NCBI RefSeq assembly: GCF_030730865.1
Contig: NZ_JAVALZ010000005.1
Location: 105,659 to 169,658 of the forward strand
Direction of reading: 5' to 3'
Length of the DNA: 64,000 bases
From: Uliginosibacterium sp. 31-16
GTDB lineage: Bacteria; Pseudomonadota; Gammaproteobacteria; Burkholderiales; Rhodocyclaceae
Each line of letters begins with the position of its first letter. Position 1 is the first letter of the stretch. A model generated the notes under the pieces. The model searched no databases, had not been told where the DNA came from, and was given only the letters and a program-made list of their open reading frames with translations. The translations under genes were made by a program, and so were the position numbers. Positions 55,232 to 64,000 of the stretch are shown in pieces.

Positions 55232-56017
55232 ATGAGTGAGCAAAACCCGGTGGTGGATGAGGCAGAAGAGAAGCATCGCAGTCGCGCGATCTATATCTTG
55301 CCGAATTTGTTTACAACAGCCGCTTTGTTTGCGGGGTTTTACGCCATCGTGCAGGCCATGAACGGGCGCTTCGAGCAGGCGGCGGTGGCGATTTTTGTGG
55401 CGATGGTGCTGGACGGTCTGGATGGCCGCGTGGCGCGTCTGACCAACACGCAGAGCCAGTTCGGTGCCGAATACGATTCCTTGTCCGACATGGTGGCCTT
55501 TGGCGCCGCGCCAGCCCTGGTGACGTACGAGTGGGCGCTCAAGGATCTGGGCAAGCTGGGCTGGATCGCGGCATTCATCTACTGCGTTAGCGCCGCGCTG
55601 CGTCTGGCGCGCTTCAATACCAACATCGCGGTGGTAGACAAGCGTTTCTTTCAGGGGTTGCCAAGCCCCGCCGCCGCTGCGCTGCTGACGGGGTTTGTGT
55701 GGGTGATGATCGACAACAATTTCACGGATGCAAGTACCTTCGTCGGTATTCCTGTGCGTTATCTGGCGTGCGGTTTTGCCGTGTTTGCAGGGGTCAGCAT
55801 GGTGACCAATGTGCTGTTCTGGAGCGGTAAGGACATCAATCTGCGCCGTGCCGTGCCGTTTGCCGTGCCGCTGGTGTTTGTCGGTGTGCTGGCTGCGGTA
55901 AGCAGCTATCCCCCAGGCGTGCTGTTCGGCCTGTTTGTCTGTTACGGCCTGTCGGGCTACGTCATGAGCGTGGTGCGGCGCGTGCGCAAGTTGCGTGCGG
56001 CTCCCGCACAGAAATAA
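55232..56017 (+). CDS. pssA: CDP-diacylglycerol-serine O-phosphatidyltransferase
   Basis: A 261-residue integral membrane enzyme with about six membrane segments. The CDP-alcohol phosphatidyltransferase signature DGxxxRxAR-type is present as '[20 protein letters not shown]' followed by 'EYDSLSD', supplying the metal-binding Asp residues. It makes phosphatidylserine, precursor of phosphatidylethanolamine. It lies between ilvC and leuA, an arrangement common in betaproteobacteria. It ends 25 bases before leuA, suggesting co-transcription. Confidence 0.94.
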   Translation: MSEQNPVVDEAEEKHRSRAIYILPNLFTTAALFAGFYAIVQAMNGRFEQAAVAIFVAMVLDGLDGRVARLTNTQSQFGAEYDSLSDMVAFGAAPALVTYEWALKDLGKLGWIAAFIYCVSAALRLARFNTNIAVVDKRFFQGLPSPAAAALLTGFVWVMIDNNFTDASTFVGIPVRYLACGFAVFAGVSMVTNVLFWSGKDINLRRAVPFAVPLVFVGVLAAVSSYPPGVLFGLFVCYGLSGYVMSVVRRVRKLRAAPAQK

Positions 56018-56042
56018 GTCCAGTCATTCCGGAGAGCGTTTC

Positions 56043-57587
56043 ATGAGTGATCGTCTCGTCATTTTTGACACCACCCTGCGCGACGGTGAGCAAAGCCCGG
56101 GCGCTTCGATGACTCGCGACGAGAAGGTGCGGATTGCGCGCCAGCTCGAAAAGATGCGTGTCGATGTGATCGAAGCGGGTTTTGCTGCCGCTTCCAACGG
56201 TGACTTCGAGTCGGTGCGTGCAGTGGCCGAGGCGGTCAAGGAGGCCACGATCTGTTCGCTGGCGCGTGCCAACGAGAACGATATCCGGCGTGCGGGCGAA
56301 GCGATCAAGCCCGCCAACTCGGGGCGTATCCATACGTTTATTGCCACCAGTCCGATCCACATGGAGAAGAAGCTGCGCATGACGCCCGATCAGGTCGTCG
56401 AGCAGGCTGTGAAGGCCATCGGCTGGGCGCGGCAGTACACCGATGATGTGGAGTTTTCGGCCGAGGATGCGGGGCGCAGCGAACTGGATTTTCTCTGTCG
56501 CGTGTTCGACGAGGTGATCAAGGCTGGTGCGAAGACGCTGAATGTGCCGGACACCGTGGGCTACAACACGCCCGAGCAATACGCTGCGCTGATTCGCAAT
56601 CTGATCGAGCGTGTGCCGAACTCGGACAAGGTGGTGTGGTCCGTGCATTGCCACAACGACCTCGGCCTGGCCGTCGCCAATTCGCTGGCTGCCGTGCTGG
56701 CCGGTGCGCGACAGATCGAGTGCACCATCAACGGGCTCGGCGAGCGCGCCGGCAACGCCTCGATGGAAGAAGTGGTGATGGCGGTACGCACGCGTGGCGA
56801 CATCTTCCCGGTCACGACGCGCATCGACACCACCCAGATTGTGCCGGCCTCCAAGCTGGTGTCGCAGATTACCGGTTACCCGGTGCAGCCGAACAAGGCC
56901 ATCGTCGGCGCCAACGCCTTCGCGCACGAATCCGGCATCCATCAGGACGGCGTGCTCAAGCACCGCGAGACCTATGAAATCATGCGCGCCGAGGACGTGG
57001 GCTGGACTACCAACCGCCTCACGCTCGGCAAGCTTTCTGGCCGTAATGCACTGCGTGCGCGTCTGCAGGATCTGGGCATCGTGTTCGAGTCCGAAGAGCA
57101 GCTCAATGCGGCGTTTGCGCGCTTCAAGGAACTGGCGGACAAGAAGCAGGAGATCTTCGACGAAGATTTGCAGGCACTGATGTCGGATGAGGTGGTGACG
57201 CCGGAAAACGAGCACTACAAGCTGGTGGCCTTGCGCGTCTGCTCCGAAACCGGAGAAGTGCCATCTGCCGGTGTCACGCTGGTCGTCGGTGGTCAGGAAC
57301 GGCAGGCCGTAGCGAATGGCTCCGGCCCGGTGGACGGCACCTTCAAGGCGATCGAATCAATCGCGCAAAGCGGCGCCGAGCTGCTGCTCTATTCGGTCAA
57401 CGCCATTACCGGCGGGACGGACGCACAGGGCGAAGTGACCGTGCGCCTGTCCAAAGCTGACCGCGTGGTGAATGGGCAGGGCGCAGACACTGACATCATC
57501 ATTGCCTCGGCCAAGGCCTACATCAATGCTTTGAACCGCCTGGAATCGCGCGGGCAGCGACTGGATCCACAGGGCGAGACGGTCTGA
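56043..57587 (+). CDS. leuA: 2-isopropylmalate synthase
   Basis: A 514-residue enzyme. The catalytic barrel starts '[17 protein letters not shown]' and includes '[16 protein letters not shown]'; the accessory domain has '[18 protein letters not shown]'; the C-terminal regulatory domain ('[14 protein letters not shown]') binds leucine. It condenses acetyl-CoA with 2-oxoisovalerate, the first step of leucine synthesis, using the product of the ilv genes upstream. The ATG at 56043 is preceded by GGAGAG; an in-frame start at 55995 lies within pssA. Confidence 0.97.
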   Translation: MSDRLVIFDTTLRDGEQSPGASMTRDEKVRIARQLEKMRVDVIEAGFAAASNGDFESVRAVAEAVKEATICSLARANENDIRRAGEAIKPANSGRIHTFIATSPIHMEKKLRMTPDQVVEQAVKAIGWARQYTDDVEFSAEDAGRSELDFLCRVFDEVIKAGAKTLNVPDTVGYNTPEQYAALIRNLIERVPNSDKVVWSVHCHNDLGLAVANSLAAVLAGARQIECTINGLGERAGNASMEEVVMAVRTRGDIFPVTTRIDTTQIVPASKLVSQITGYPVQPNKAIVGANAFAHESGIHQDGVLKHRETYEIMRAEDVGWTTNRLTLGKLSGRNALRARLQDLGIVFESEEQLNAAFARFKELADKKQEIFDEDLQALMSDEVVTPENEHYKLVALRVCSETGEVPSAGVTLVVGGQERQAVANGSGPVDGTFKAIESIAQSGAELLLYSVNAITGGTDAQGEVTVRLSKADRVVNGQGADTDIIIASAKAYINALNRLESRGQRLDPQGETV

Positions 57588-57599
57588 GAGCCGCTTTCG

Positions 57600-57637
57600 G
57601 AAAGGGTCTTCGAGGTGTATGCCTGAAGACCCTTTTC
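57600..57637 (+). terminator. terminator after leuA
   Basis: GAAAGGGTCTTC (57600-57611) pairs with GAAGACCCTTTTC (57625-57637) across a 13-base loop; the T-rich 3' arm acts as the tail. Confidence 0.75.
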
Positions 57638-57693
57638 GCTGGCCGGTCTCCGGATGGGGCTGCTGCAGAACCTTTTGGGGCGCGGCTTTTGCG

Positions 57694-58044
57694 TCAGGCG
57701 TTCCTGGATGGTGCCGAGTAGTAGGCGAAGGCGCAGCACAGCGCGAACAGGGTCAGCGCAAGCAGTGCTTCCAGCGCTCCGAGCACTGCAGAGTTCCCCT
57801 TGTCGCCCCAGGCGCGGAGTACGCCGGCGGTGAAATACAGCCAGATCAGCAGACTCATCCATTGGTAGGTGTAGCGCCGGCCGTATAGAAAGCCGCGCAG
57901 TGCCGCCAGCAAAGGCAGCACCTTCAGAACCAGCCAGGAGCCGCCCGGGCGCACCGGCGCCAGCCACAATTCGGTGGCCAGACACAGGGCAACCAGGGCG
58001 AGCAGGGCGGCCAGCGAGGCCAGGCGAAGACGTTGCAGCAGCAT
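57694..58044 (-). CDS. DUF2069 membrane protein
   Basis: A 116-residue protein with four hydrophobic segments (about 7-25, 38-55, 60-80, 88-108) and the family text 'LPLLAALRGFLYGRRYTYQW'. Function unknown; DUF2069 genes are common in beta- and gammaproteobacteria. The ATG at 58044 starts the hydrophobic core; the longer frame to 58329 overlaps the divergent YihY gene and looks non-native. Confidence 0.8.
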   Translation of the reverse strand: MLLQRLRLASLAALLALVALCLATELWLAPVRPGGSWLVLKVLPLLAALRGFLYGRRYTYQWMSLLIWLYFTAGVLRAWGDKGNSAVLGALEALLALTLFALCCAFAYYSAPSRNA

Positions 58045-58160
58045 GGGATTCCGTTCGGGAGCAAGGAAAGGCGTTGATCGGTGATGCCGCATGCGCACGC
58101 CTGCAACCCGATTAGAATGCCCCGCATTATACGAACCATCTTTCCCGACAGGGGTCAGCA

Positions 58161-59381
58161 ATGAATACCCGATTTTTCCCCCAGCCGGCCTACGATCTGG
58201 CGCAACTTGTGCGGCAGAAGTTTTTCGAAGTCCGGGTGCTGCAGACGGCCGGATCGCTGACCTATACAACCTTGTTGTCACTGGTGCCGATGGTGACCGT
58301 CGTGCTGACGGTGATGCGGCAGTTTTCACCGTTCATGAAGCTGGGCGAAGGAATGCGTGGTTTTCTGCTGCAGAACCTTCTGCCCGAGCGGGCGGGCAAG
58401 GTGGTTGCGACCTACGCACTGCAATTCAGTGAGAAAGCCTCCAGCCTGACCGTTGTTGGCAGCGTCTTCCTTGTGGTGACGGCCATCATGCTGTTTGCCA
58501 CGATTGATCGCACCTTCGCCAGTATCTGGACGGTTCGACGTCCACGCGCCTGGTACGTGCGCATCCCGGTTTACTGGCTGGCCCTGACCCTGGGGCCGGT
58601 GCTGTTTGCTGGCAGCGTGGCGGCGGGCAGCCAATTGCTGGCGATTTCCTCGGGGGTAGTCTCTGAAGTAGCTGGGGGGCGGATGTTGCTGGAGCGGGCG
58701 ATGACCGCGATTCTGCTGTCGGCGCTGTTCAGCTTCATGTTCCATGTGATTCCGAATCGGCGGCTGAATCTGTGGCACGGAATCATCGGTGGCCTGGTTG
58801 CGGGCATCGGGGTGGTGCTGGTGCAGCGCCTGTTCGGGTTCTATCTCAGCAAGCTGCCGAATTTCACCCTGATCTATGGCACCTTTTCTGTCGTGCCCAT
58901 CTTCCTGATCTGGGTGTACCTGACCTGGTTCGTAATCTTGCTGGGAGCCACGTTAGCCGCGGTCCTGCCGGATTTCAATGCGCGCCATCGGATTCTGCCG
59001 CACACGCCGTCCGGACGCATCCTGGTGGTGATCCGCCTGGCACTGGCCTTGATCGAGGCGCAGCGCCAGGGGCTGCCCGTTGCTTTGCAAGGTCTGGCCA
59101 GAGCGTGTCGGGAAACGCAAGCGCGGACCGAGGTGATGCTTGAGGAGATGCGCCAGGCGGGCTGGGTCGTGCGCACGGACGAAGGAGAGTGGATGCTGTG
59201 TGTCGCCGCGGAGGCCATCCTGCTGGGCGATCTGATGGCGCGAGTGGTGGTCGGCGTGGCAGACGAGCAGAGTCAGGCGCCCGGGATTACGCCAGACGAT
59301 CAGCGGCTGTTGAATGCCACGGTTGGGCAGATGCGCGAAGCCATGGCGCGCCCCGTGGCGATGCTGGCTCAGATTGGATAA
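58161..59381 (+). CDS. YihY-family inner membrane protein
   Basis: A 406-residue protein. Residues 1-280 form the YihY/RNase BN-like membrane domain with six segments; texts such as 'AGSLTYTTLLSLVPMVTVVL' and 'YGTFSVVPIFLIWVYLTWFV' are typical. The name RNase BN is historical and wrong for this family; its function is not known. A C-terminal cytoplasmic helical region (280-406) resembles a winged-helix-like domain. It is divergent from DUF2069 and converges with the PilZ-like gene, overlapping it by 13 bases. Confidence 0.88.
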   Translation: MNTRFFPQPAYDLAQLVRQKFFEVRVLQTAGSLTYTTLLSLVPMVTVVLTVMRQFSPFMKLGEGMRGFLLQNLLPERAGKVVATYALQFSEKASSLTVVGSVFLVVTAIMLFATIDRTFASIWTVRRPRAWYVRIPVYWLALTLGPVLFAGSVAAGSQLLAISSGVVSEVAGGRMLLERAMTAILLSALFSFMFHVIPNRRLNLWHGIIGGLVAGIGVVLVQRLFGFYLSKLPNFTLIYGTFSVVPIFLIWVYLTWFVILLGATLAAVLPDFNARHRILPHTPSGRILVVIRLALALIEAQRQGLPVALQGLARACRETQARTEVMLEEMRQAGWVVRTDEGEWMLCVAAEAILLGDLMARVVVGVADEQSQAPGITPDDQRLLNATVGQMREAMARPVAMLAQIG

Positions 59382-60862
59382 GGATCGATTTCAAACTGGA
59401 ACAGTTCGATATTTGAAGTCTGCAGGTCCAGAGTGAGCAGACGGCACTGGGCAACATAAAGCCGGTCGATATCCGAAACCAGAGCGAAGCGGCGCGAAAC
59501 GTAGGTGCCCGCCGGTGCCATGATTGCCTGATGCTGGCGAAGTGCAGGCAGCACCGGAAGAACCAGCGCGCAAGCCATCCCCACCGTATTGTCACTGCCG
59601 CGAAAGCCAACCTGTACCGGAATGGCTCCGCGGGAGACCATCTGCAGGCCAATCTCCACATGCTCGGCCGCGTCGCTGCGAATCCAGCGCACGACGCACA
59701 GATTCCAGGGGTCGCGCGAGTCTCGTCGCAAGGCGACCGCCATGCCCGCAGAAAGCCCGCTTGCGCGCCCCTGGAGCTGCATGATGGCGTAGCCGCCGGG
59801 ACTCTCATTGGTGACCGCCCAGTGTGACACCAGCGATTGCGGCTGGCTGTCATTGCTGTGCAGAACGGCCCAGATGTTTGGCAGACCAACGCAGGCTTCT
59901 ACTTTGTAGTCCTGTCTGCGGCGCGGTTGCTCGCGCTTGGGCGGGGTTGCCCAGCGTTGGCGCAGGCGCTCCAGTAGTGACGCGGGCTGAACCCCCGGGA
60001 AGTTCGGGTCGGCGCCTAATTCATTACCCCCGCGTCCGCCCTCGTGGCGGGCGAGCTGTTCGCCAGCGCGGCGCGCGAGCCCTGTTGTGGAGAAAAACAG
60101 GAGCGTCCTGCCTTCCGGTGGATCTCGACGTATGCAGGCCTGCGGCTCGGCGCCACCATGCGGGTCCAGCCAGTACCACGCACCGTCCAGCCCCGGAGGA
60201 TGCTGTTCCTGAACATGCACCTGGCCGCTGATGCGGGCCAGGTATTCGGCCGCCCAGTCCAGCTCTCCCGGAGACAGACTTTGCGGCTCCAATGAAATCA
60301 TCGCCAGCAGGCGTTTGTAGGCGAACAGAGCTGTTTCTACCGGACTGCCTGCAGGCTCAAGGGAGCCTAGTTCAACGCGGGACAGGGCGTACAGGCGATA
60401 AGCGATCCGCCATATCTCCGGCTCAACTTCCATGCCTGCCTGGGTCATGGTCAGGAAATGCTCGCCCAGCAGACGCAAAGCCCGGGCTGAGGCGGTTTCG
60501 TTCAGGCGCTTCTGCGGTGCGCCAGCGCGGGCATCGGCATCCGTAAGTATGCGTTCAAACCCCAGTGCTACACGCTTGAGCCCTTCGGCAACGTTGCGCG
60601 CACGATTGAGTTGCGGGGCTGGCAGCGGGAGGGACAGGCTGCGCAGTTCCCGGCGATGCTCAACGCACAGGCGCAGCGCCCTGCTGTAGAACAATTCGAT
60701 ACAGCTCTGGAATTGTGAACTCTGGATCGTGGGGCTGTGGAGTGCGTCAAGCTTCAGATTGAGATTGAGCGCCTCGTCGGCCAGGTCCGCGCACGGCTGT
60801 GTGGCGAGCCATTCCATGATCGCGTGGGTCGCGTCTGCGGTGAATGCTTGGCCTGTAGTCAT
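59369..60862 (-). CDS. PilZ-like domain protein
   Basis: A 497-residue soluble protein I do not firmly recognise. The C-terminal part (about 350-440) reads like a PilZ domain: 'WAVTNESPGGYAIMQL', a basic stretch 'VALRRDSRDPWNLCVVRWIR' and 'VEIGLQMVSRG'. The usual RxxxR c-di-GMP motif is not clear, so binding of c-di-GMP is uncertain. The N-terminal 300 residues are helical with no known motif. The ATG at 60862 is preferred over one at 60907. The degenerate EAL protein elsewhere in the window is the only other c-di-GMP-related gene. Confidence 0.6.
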   Translation of the reverse strand: MTTGQAFTADATHAIMEWLATQPCADLADEALNLNLKLDALHSPTIQSSQFQSCIELFYSRALRLCVEHRRELRSLSLPLPAPQLNRARNVAEGLKRVALGFERILTDADARAGAPQKRLNETASARALRLLGEHFLTMTQAGMEVEPEIWRIAYRLYALSRVELGSLEPAGSPVETALFAYKRLLAMISLEPQSLSPGELDWAAEYLARISGQVHVQEQHPPGLDGAWYWLDPHGGAEPQACIRRDPPEGRTLLFFSTTGLARRAGEQLARHEGGRGGNELGADPNFPGVQPASLLERLRQRWATPPKREQPRRRQDYKVEACVGLPNIWAVLHSNDSQPQSLVSHWAVTNESPGGYAIMQLQGRASGLSAGMAVALRRDSRDPWNLCVVRWIRSDAAEHVEIGLQMVSRGAIPVQVGFRGSDNTVGMACALVLPVLPALRQHQAIMAPAGTYVSRRFALVSDIDRLYVAQCRLLTLDLQTSNIELFQFEIDPYPI

Positions 60863-60980
60863 GACCTGCTGGCGTGCCGGGTAGCTCTGGAAGCTGCATT
60901 CTAGCAAGGATCATGGAGTCGGGCGCCTTCCCCTGTGCAGGACGAAAGTTCAGTCTGACAGGCTAACTTGCAACCAAGTC

Positions 60981-61009
60981 TTGAGTTGAACTTGCTTGTG
61001 CGCTATGAT
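60981..61009 (+). promoter_or_regulatory. promoter of the rpsP operon
   Basis: TTGAGT (60981-60986), 17 bases, TATGAT (61004-61009), 50 bases before the rpsP start. Confidence 0.7.
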
Positions 61010-61059
61010 CCGCCGTTTTCGGTAATCCGATACCGGACTGACTTTTCAGGACACTGAAC

Positions 61060-61311
61060 ATGGTTGTTATTCGTCTTGCCCGTGGTGGCGCCAAGAATCG
61101 CCCCTTCTACAACATCGTTGCGACTGATTCCCGTAATCGCCGTGACGGCCGTTTCATCGAGCGCGTGGGTTATTACAATCCGGTCGCTGCCGAGAGCGAA
61201 AAGGGTCTGTCGGTCGACGTGGAGCGTCTGGCCTACTGGCAGCAAAATGGCGCCCAGCTGTCCCCGACGGTTGCCCGTCTGGTCAAGCAGCACGCCAAAG
61301 CAGCTGCTTGA
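61060..61311 (+). CDS. rpsP: 30S ribosomal protein S16
   Basis: An 83-residue protein starting '[19 protein letters not shown]', the family hallmark, with '[16 protein letters not shown]'. It helps assemble the 30S subunit. It heads the conserved rpsP-rimM-trmD-rplS operon, 17 bases before rimM. Confidence 0.98.
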   Translation: MVVIRLARGGAKNRPFYNIVATDSRNRRDGRFIERVGYYNPVAAESEKGLSVDVERLAYWQQNGAQLSPTVARLVKQHAKAAA

Positions 61312-61328
61312 CTGGTGTTTGAAGCAGC

Positions 61329-61838
61329 ATGATCGTGATGGGGCGCATTGTCGCCCCTTTCGGCATTCAGGGCTGGCTCAAGATCCAGGCGCTAGGAGAT
61401 GATCCGCTTTCATGGCGGAAAATGCCGCAGTGGTGGATCGGCAAGAATCCGGACTCGCAACGCCCTGAAGATTGGCGGGCGCTGGCTCCACGGGGCTTGC
61501 GCATGCACGGCAAGGGCGTGATTGCGGCGCTTGAAGGTGTTGATGATCGTAGTGCGGCTGAGGCTATCGACGGATGGTTCGTTGCTGCTCCGCGCGAGGC
61601 GCTGCCGCCTCCGGCCAAAGATGAGTATTACTGGACCGATCTGATTGGTCTGCGCGTCAGTGGTACGGGTGGTGTGGCGCTTGGAACGGTGCGCAAGCTT
61701 CTTTCGACCGGGGCACACGATGTGCTGGAGATCGAAGATGGCGAAACGGAGCGTCTGATACCTTTTGTGGCTGCATATATTCAAGACGTAGATCTTGCTG
61801 CTGGTGAGATCCGGGTCGAGTGGGAAGCGGATTGGTGA
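61329..61838 (+). CDS. rimM: ribosome maturation factor RimM
   Basis: A 169-residue protein with an N-terminal beta-barrel ('[18 protein letters not shown]') and a C-terminal PRC-barrel ('[14 protein letters not shown]'). It binds S19 and assists 16S rRNA processing. Its stop overlaps the trmD start by four bases (GTGA). Confidence 0.96.
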   Translation: MIVMGRIVAPFGIQGWLKIQALGDDPLSWRKMPQWWIGKNPDSQRPEDWRALAPRGLRMHGKGVIAALEGVDDRSAAEAIDGWFVAAPREALPPPAKDEYYWTDLIGLRVSGTGGVALGTVRKLLSTGAHDVLEIEDGETERLIPFVAAYIQDVDLAAGEIRVEWEADW

Positions 61839-62632
61839 GCGAGCAAGGGGTGGAAGGCGTTCGGCGCTTTGATGTCGTGACGATCTTTCCCGAAATGTTT
61901 GCTGCGGTGCGTGATTTTGGCATTTCCCGCCGTGCTGTTGCGCGAGGGCTATGGCAGCTACAGTGCTGGAACCCGCGCGATTTCACTTGCGATCAGCATC
62001 GCACGGTTGATGACCGGCCTTATGGTGGCGGCCCGGGGATGGTGATGCTGGTTGAGCCTCTGGCGCAAGCGATTGCTGCAGCCAAAGCGGCGCAACTGGA
62101 GGCAGGAGGAGCGCCGGGGCGGGTGGTTTATCTGTCGCCTCAAGGACGACCGCTGGACCATGCCGGGGTGATGCGATTAGCGCAGGAGTCCGCACTGATC
62201 CTGCTGTGTGGCAGGTATGAAGGTGTAGATCAGCGGCTGATTGATGCTGAGGTGGATGAAGAGGTTTCTATCGGAGATTTTGTGGTCTCCGGTGGTGAAT
62301 TGCCGGCAATGTTGCTGATTGATTCGATTGTGCGGCATCTGCCGGGTGCGCTGAATGATGCAGATTCGGCTGTTGAAGATTCTTTTGTTGCTGGATTGCT
62401 GGACTGCCCGCATTACACTCGCCCGGAGAGTCATTCGTACGGAAGTGTTCCTGCTGTTCTGGTGTCGGGGGATCATGCTGAAATCCGCCGTTGGCGCCTC
62501 AAGCAGGCGCTTGGGCGGACGTGGCAAAAGCGGCCGGATTTGCTGGCGCAGCGCAAGCTGAGCCGCGAAGAAAATTTCCTGCTTGATCAGTTCAGGCAGG
62601 AAAAAAGCCTTGCGGATGATCGCGAGGCATAA
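61835..62632 (+). CDS. trmD: tRNA (guanine-N1)-methyltransferase
   Basis: A 265-residue SPOUT methyltransferase. Conserved texts are '[10 protein letters not shown]', '[16 protein letters not shown]', '[15 protein letters not shown]' and '[15 protein letters not shown]', which form the knotted SAM site. It makes m1G37 in tRNAs, preventing frameshifts. I take GTG 61835, which overlaps the rimM stop; an in-frame GTG at 61820 would lie inside rimM. Confidence 0.96.
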   Translation: MSEQGVEGVRRFDVVTIFPEMFAAVRDFGISRRAVARGLWQLQCWNPRDFTCDQHRTVDDRPYGGGPGMVMLVEPLAQAIAAAKAAQLEAGGAPGRVVYLSPQGRPLDHAGVMRLAQESALILLCGRYEGVDQRLIDAEVDEEVSIGDFVVSGGELPAMLLIDSIVRHLPGALNDADSAVEDSFVAGLLDCPHYTRPESHSYGSVPAVLVSGDHAEIRRWRLKQALGRTWQKRPDLLAQRKLSREENFLLDQFRQEKSLADDREA

Positions 62633-62712
62633 CTAAAGGCACGTATCAGGTGGCGACCTGCTCTGCGTGACCGGCCTGCAAACAGGCTTCATTTGATTGA
62701 TAGGAGATACGC

Positions 62713-63078
62713 ATGAACTTGATTCAAGAACTCGAGCAGGAAGAAATTGCCCGTCTCGGTAAAGCCATTCCCGAATTTGCTCCTGGCGATACCGTTATTG
62801 TCCAAGTGAAGGTCAAGGAGGGTAATCGTGAGCGTTTGCAGGCTTACGAAGGTGTCGTGATTGCCAAGCGCAATCGCGGCCTGAACTCGTCCTTTATTGT
62901 GCGCAAAATTTCCTCTGGTGAAGGTGTGGAGCGTACATTTCAGACCTACTCTCCGCTGGTTGACAGTATTGAACTGAAGCGTCGCGGCGATGTCCGTCGC
63001 GCCAAGTTGTACTACCTGCGCAGCCGTTCAGGTAAGTCGGCTCGCATCAAGGAAAAGCTCTCCTACAAGAAGGCCTGA
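62713..63078 (+). CDS. rplS: 50S ribosomal protein L19
   Basis: A 121-residue protein with the family texts '[20 protein letters not shown]' and '[19 protein letters not shown]'. L19 sits at the interface of the two subunits. Last gene of the rpsP operon, 80 bases after trmD, with a terminator behind. Confidence 0.98.
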   Translation: MNLIQELEQEEIARLGKAIPEFAPGDTVIVQVKVKEGNRERLQAYEGVVIAKRNRGLNSSFIVRKISSGEGVERTFQTYSPLVDSIELKRRGDVRRAKLYYLRSRSGKSARIKEKLSYKKA

Positions 63079-63099
63079 GCGTTTCGGTACCAGCTTCAG

Positions 63100-63121
63100 C
63101 GCCCCGCTTGCGGGGCGTTTT
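63100..63121 (+). terminator. terminator of the rpsP operon
   Basis: CGCCCCG (63100-63106), loop CTTG, CGGGGCG (63111-63117), then TTTTCG. Confidence 0.9.
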
Positions 63122-63236
63122 CGCTTGTTAACCTTGAACCTATTGGCGGCAAGAGCATCCAATGGCAGTATATGAAAGAGGTGCTGCCACGTCGGCACAT
63201 ATGGATATCCTGAAGAATCCCCGTAGGAGAGCAAAG

Positions 63237-63587
63237 ATGAACGCCCCAACCGAAATGCCCGACCCGCTGGTTTTTACTGACAGTGCGGCCAACAAAGTAA
63301 AAGAATTGATCGAAGAGGAGGGTAATGTGGAGCTGAAGCTCCGGGTTTTCGTGTCTGGCGGCGGCTGCTCGGGTTTTCAGTATGGCTTTACCTTCGACGA
63401 GGAGGTGAACGAAGATGATACTCAGCTGCAGAAAAATGGCGTGACCTTACTGATCGACTCAATGAGCTACCAGTACTTGGTTGGAGCGGAAATCGACTAT
63501 ACCGACGGGCTTGAGGGGTCGCAGTTTGTAATCAGGAATCCGAATGCCACCACAACCTGCGGCTGCGGCTCTTCATTTTCTGCGTGA
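63237..63587 (+). CDS. erpA: iron-sulfur cluster insertion protein ErpA
   Basis: A 116-residue A-type carrier. The three cluster-binding cysteines are in '[12 protein letters not shown]' and '[11 protein letters not shown]'. It delivers Fe-S clusters to target proteins, including enzymes of isoprenoid synthesis and respiration. ATG 63237 is preceded by AGGAGAG; the longer frame from 63162 is unlikely. A strong terminator follows. Confidence 0.95.
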   Translation: MNAPTEMPDPLVFTDSAANKVKELIEEEGNVELKLRVFVSGGGCSGFQYGFTFDEEVNEDDTQLQKNGVTLLIDSMSYQYLVGAEIDYTDGLEGSQFVIRNPNATTTCGCGSSFSA

Positions 63588-63596
63588 GCGTGCTTG

Positions 63597-63634
63597 GCCA
63601 CAAAAAAGGGCGCCGCGGCGCCCTTTTTTGTGGC
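63597..63634 (+). terminator. terminator after erpA
   Basis: A perfect dyad: GCCACAAAAAAGGGCGCC (63597-63614) and GGCGCCCTTTTTTGTGGC (63617-63634), with A and T runs on either side of a GC core. Confidence 0.95.
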
Positions 63635-63851
63635 TCTCCGCGTGAGTGCTGTAGGAGAAGAGGCGGGGGTAGTGGCGCGTGCCGGGGAAGGCGAAGGTGC
63701 AATAGTGGGTGTGTAACCCTGTAGTCAGGATAATTGGCGATGCTGAGGTGGGCTCCGCCTGGGTGTAGCAGGCGGGCGAGATTCACGCGTCCTGATGCGC
63801 CGCCCACAGGGCGGCTCAGAGCAAGAAGTGCACAAATGCTTGCAAATGGGC

Positions 63852-63880
63852 TTGACGGTTTGTTCGGGATTCTTCATAAT
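63852..63880 (+). promoter_or_regulatory. strong sigma-70 promoter, probably of an rRNA operon
   Basis: TTGACG (63852-63857), 17 bases, CATAAT (63875-63880). The following 'CTCGTTTCTCTGCTGACGGC' resembles the start regions of betaproteobacterial rRNA operons. The remaining 120 bases of the window contain no gene and would be rRNA leader. The region 63635-63850 otherwise holds nothing I can name. Confidence 0.6.
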
Positions 63881-64000
63881 CTCGTTTCTCTGCTGACGGC
63901 GGGTTTGAAGCGAAGTTGGCGAGCTGCAGGATCAAGTTAGATGTATATCTAGCGTGGTTTTGCGGGGAGTTAGGTTGTTGAGTGAGGTTTCGGATTTGTT

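Noticed and set aside
63734..63940. 68-codon frame near the end of the window
   Set aside because: No ribosome-binding site, unrecognisable product, and it runs through the predicted rRNA promoter.

Overview
The window looks like a chromosomal segment of a Gram-negative betaproteobacterium, probably near Rhodocyclales (the class is fairly secure, the order is a guess). Supporting signs are GC-rich coding with G/C-ending codons, LptF/LptG, the pepA-holC-DUF2486-like-valS neighbourhood, a DUF3619/DUF3106/RDD operon behind an ECF sigma factor, a CIRCE-controlled rpoH, a betaproteobacterial ErpA, and a 16-stranded-type porin. I see no insertion sequence, prophage, CRISPR array, tRNA or rRNA gene. 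The last 150 bases hold what looks like a ribosomal RNA operon promoter.

Layout. 1-2.2 kb: tail of an alpha/beta hydrolase, a repeat-rich gap and a Ycf46-like AAA+ ATPase. 2.4-9.3 kb: ftsE-ftsX, then a D-xylose ABC transporter (xylFGH), then rpoH behind a perfect CIRCE operator; the transporter sits inside the usual ftsEX-rpoH cluster. 9.3-12 kb: a TerC-UspA fusion, and facing the other way a manganese-type (yybP-ykoY) riboswitch leading into a CbbR-like LysR regulator. 12-16.4 kb: LysR regulator divergent from azoreductase and pirin, then a chemoreceptor. 16.5-19.7 kb: folD-purE-hydrolase-sua5 operon on the minus strand. 20-30.5 kb: two facing cassettes of transglutaminase, circularly permuted ATP-grasp and alpha-E proteins, one active-looking and one with a transglutaminase whose catalytic Cys and His are gone. 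30.7-35.8 kb: a membrane-anchored trehalose-6-phosphate synthase, divergent from a XylR-type regulator, and a porin. 35.9-38.7 kb: pectate-lyase-like lipoprotein and a degenerate GGDEF-EAL protein. 38.9-49.7 kb: valS, a secreted MORN-repeat protein, a GDSL esterase lipoprotein, pepA-holC-DUF2486-like, and lptFG. 49.7-51.7 kb: ECF sigma operon. 51.8-57.6 kb: ilvB-ilvH-ilvC, pssA, leuA. 57.7-60.9 kb: DUF2069, YihY and a PilZ-like protein. 61-63.6 kb: rpsP-rimM-trmD-rplS and erpA.

Most of the window is housekeeping. The most notable items are the riboswitch placed in front of a LysR gene, the TerC-UspA fusion that still contains the UspA ribosome-binding site, the paired transglutaminase/ATP-grasp/alpha-E cassettes with an inactivated transglutaminase, the membrane-tethered OtsA, an ECF sigma gene without a standard start codon, and a family of dispersed intergenic repeats. 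All domain assignments are from reading the sequence; no searches were run.
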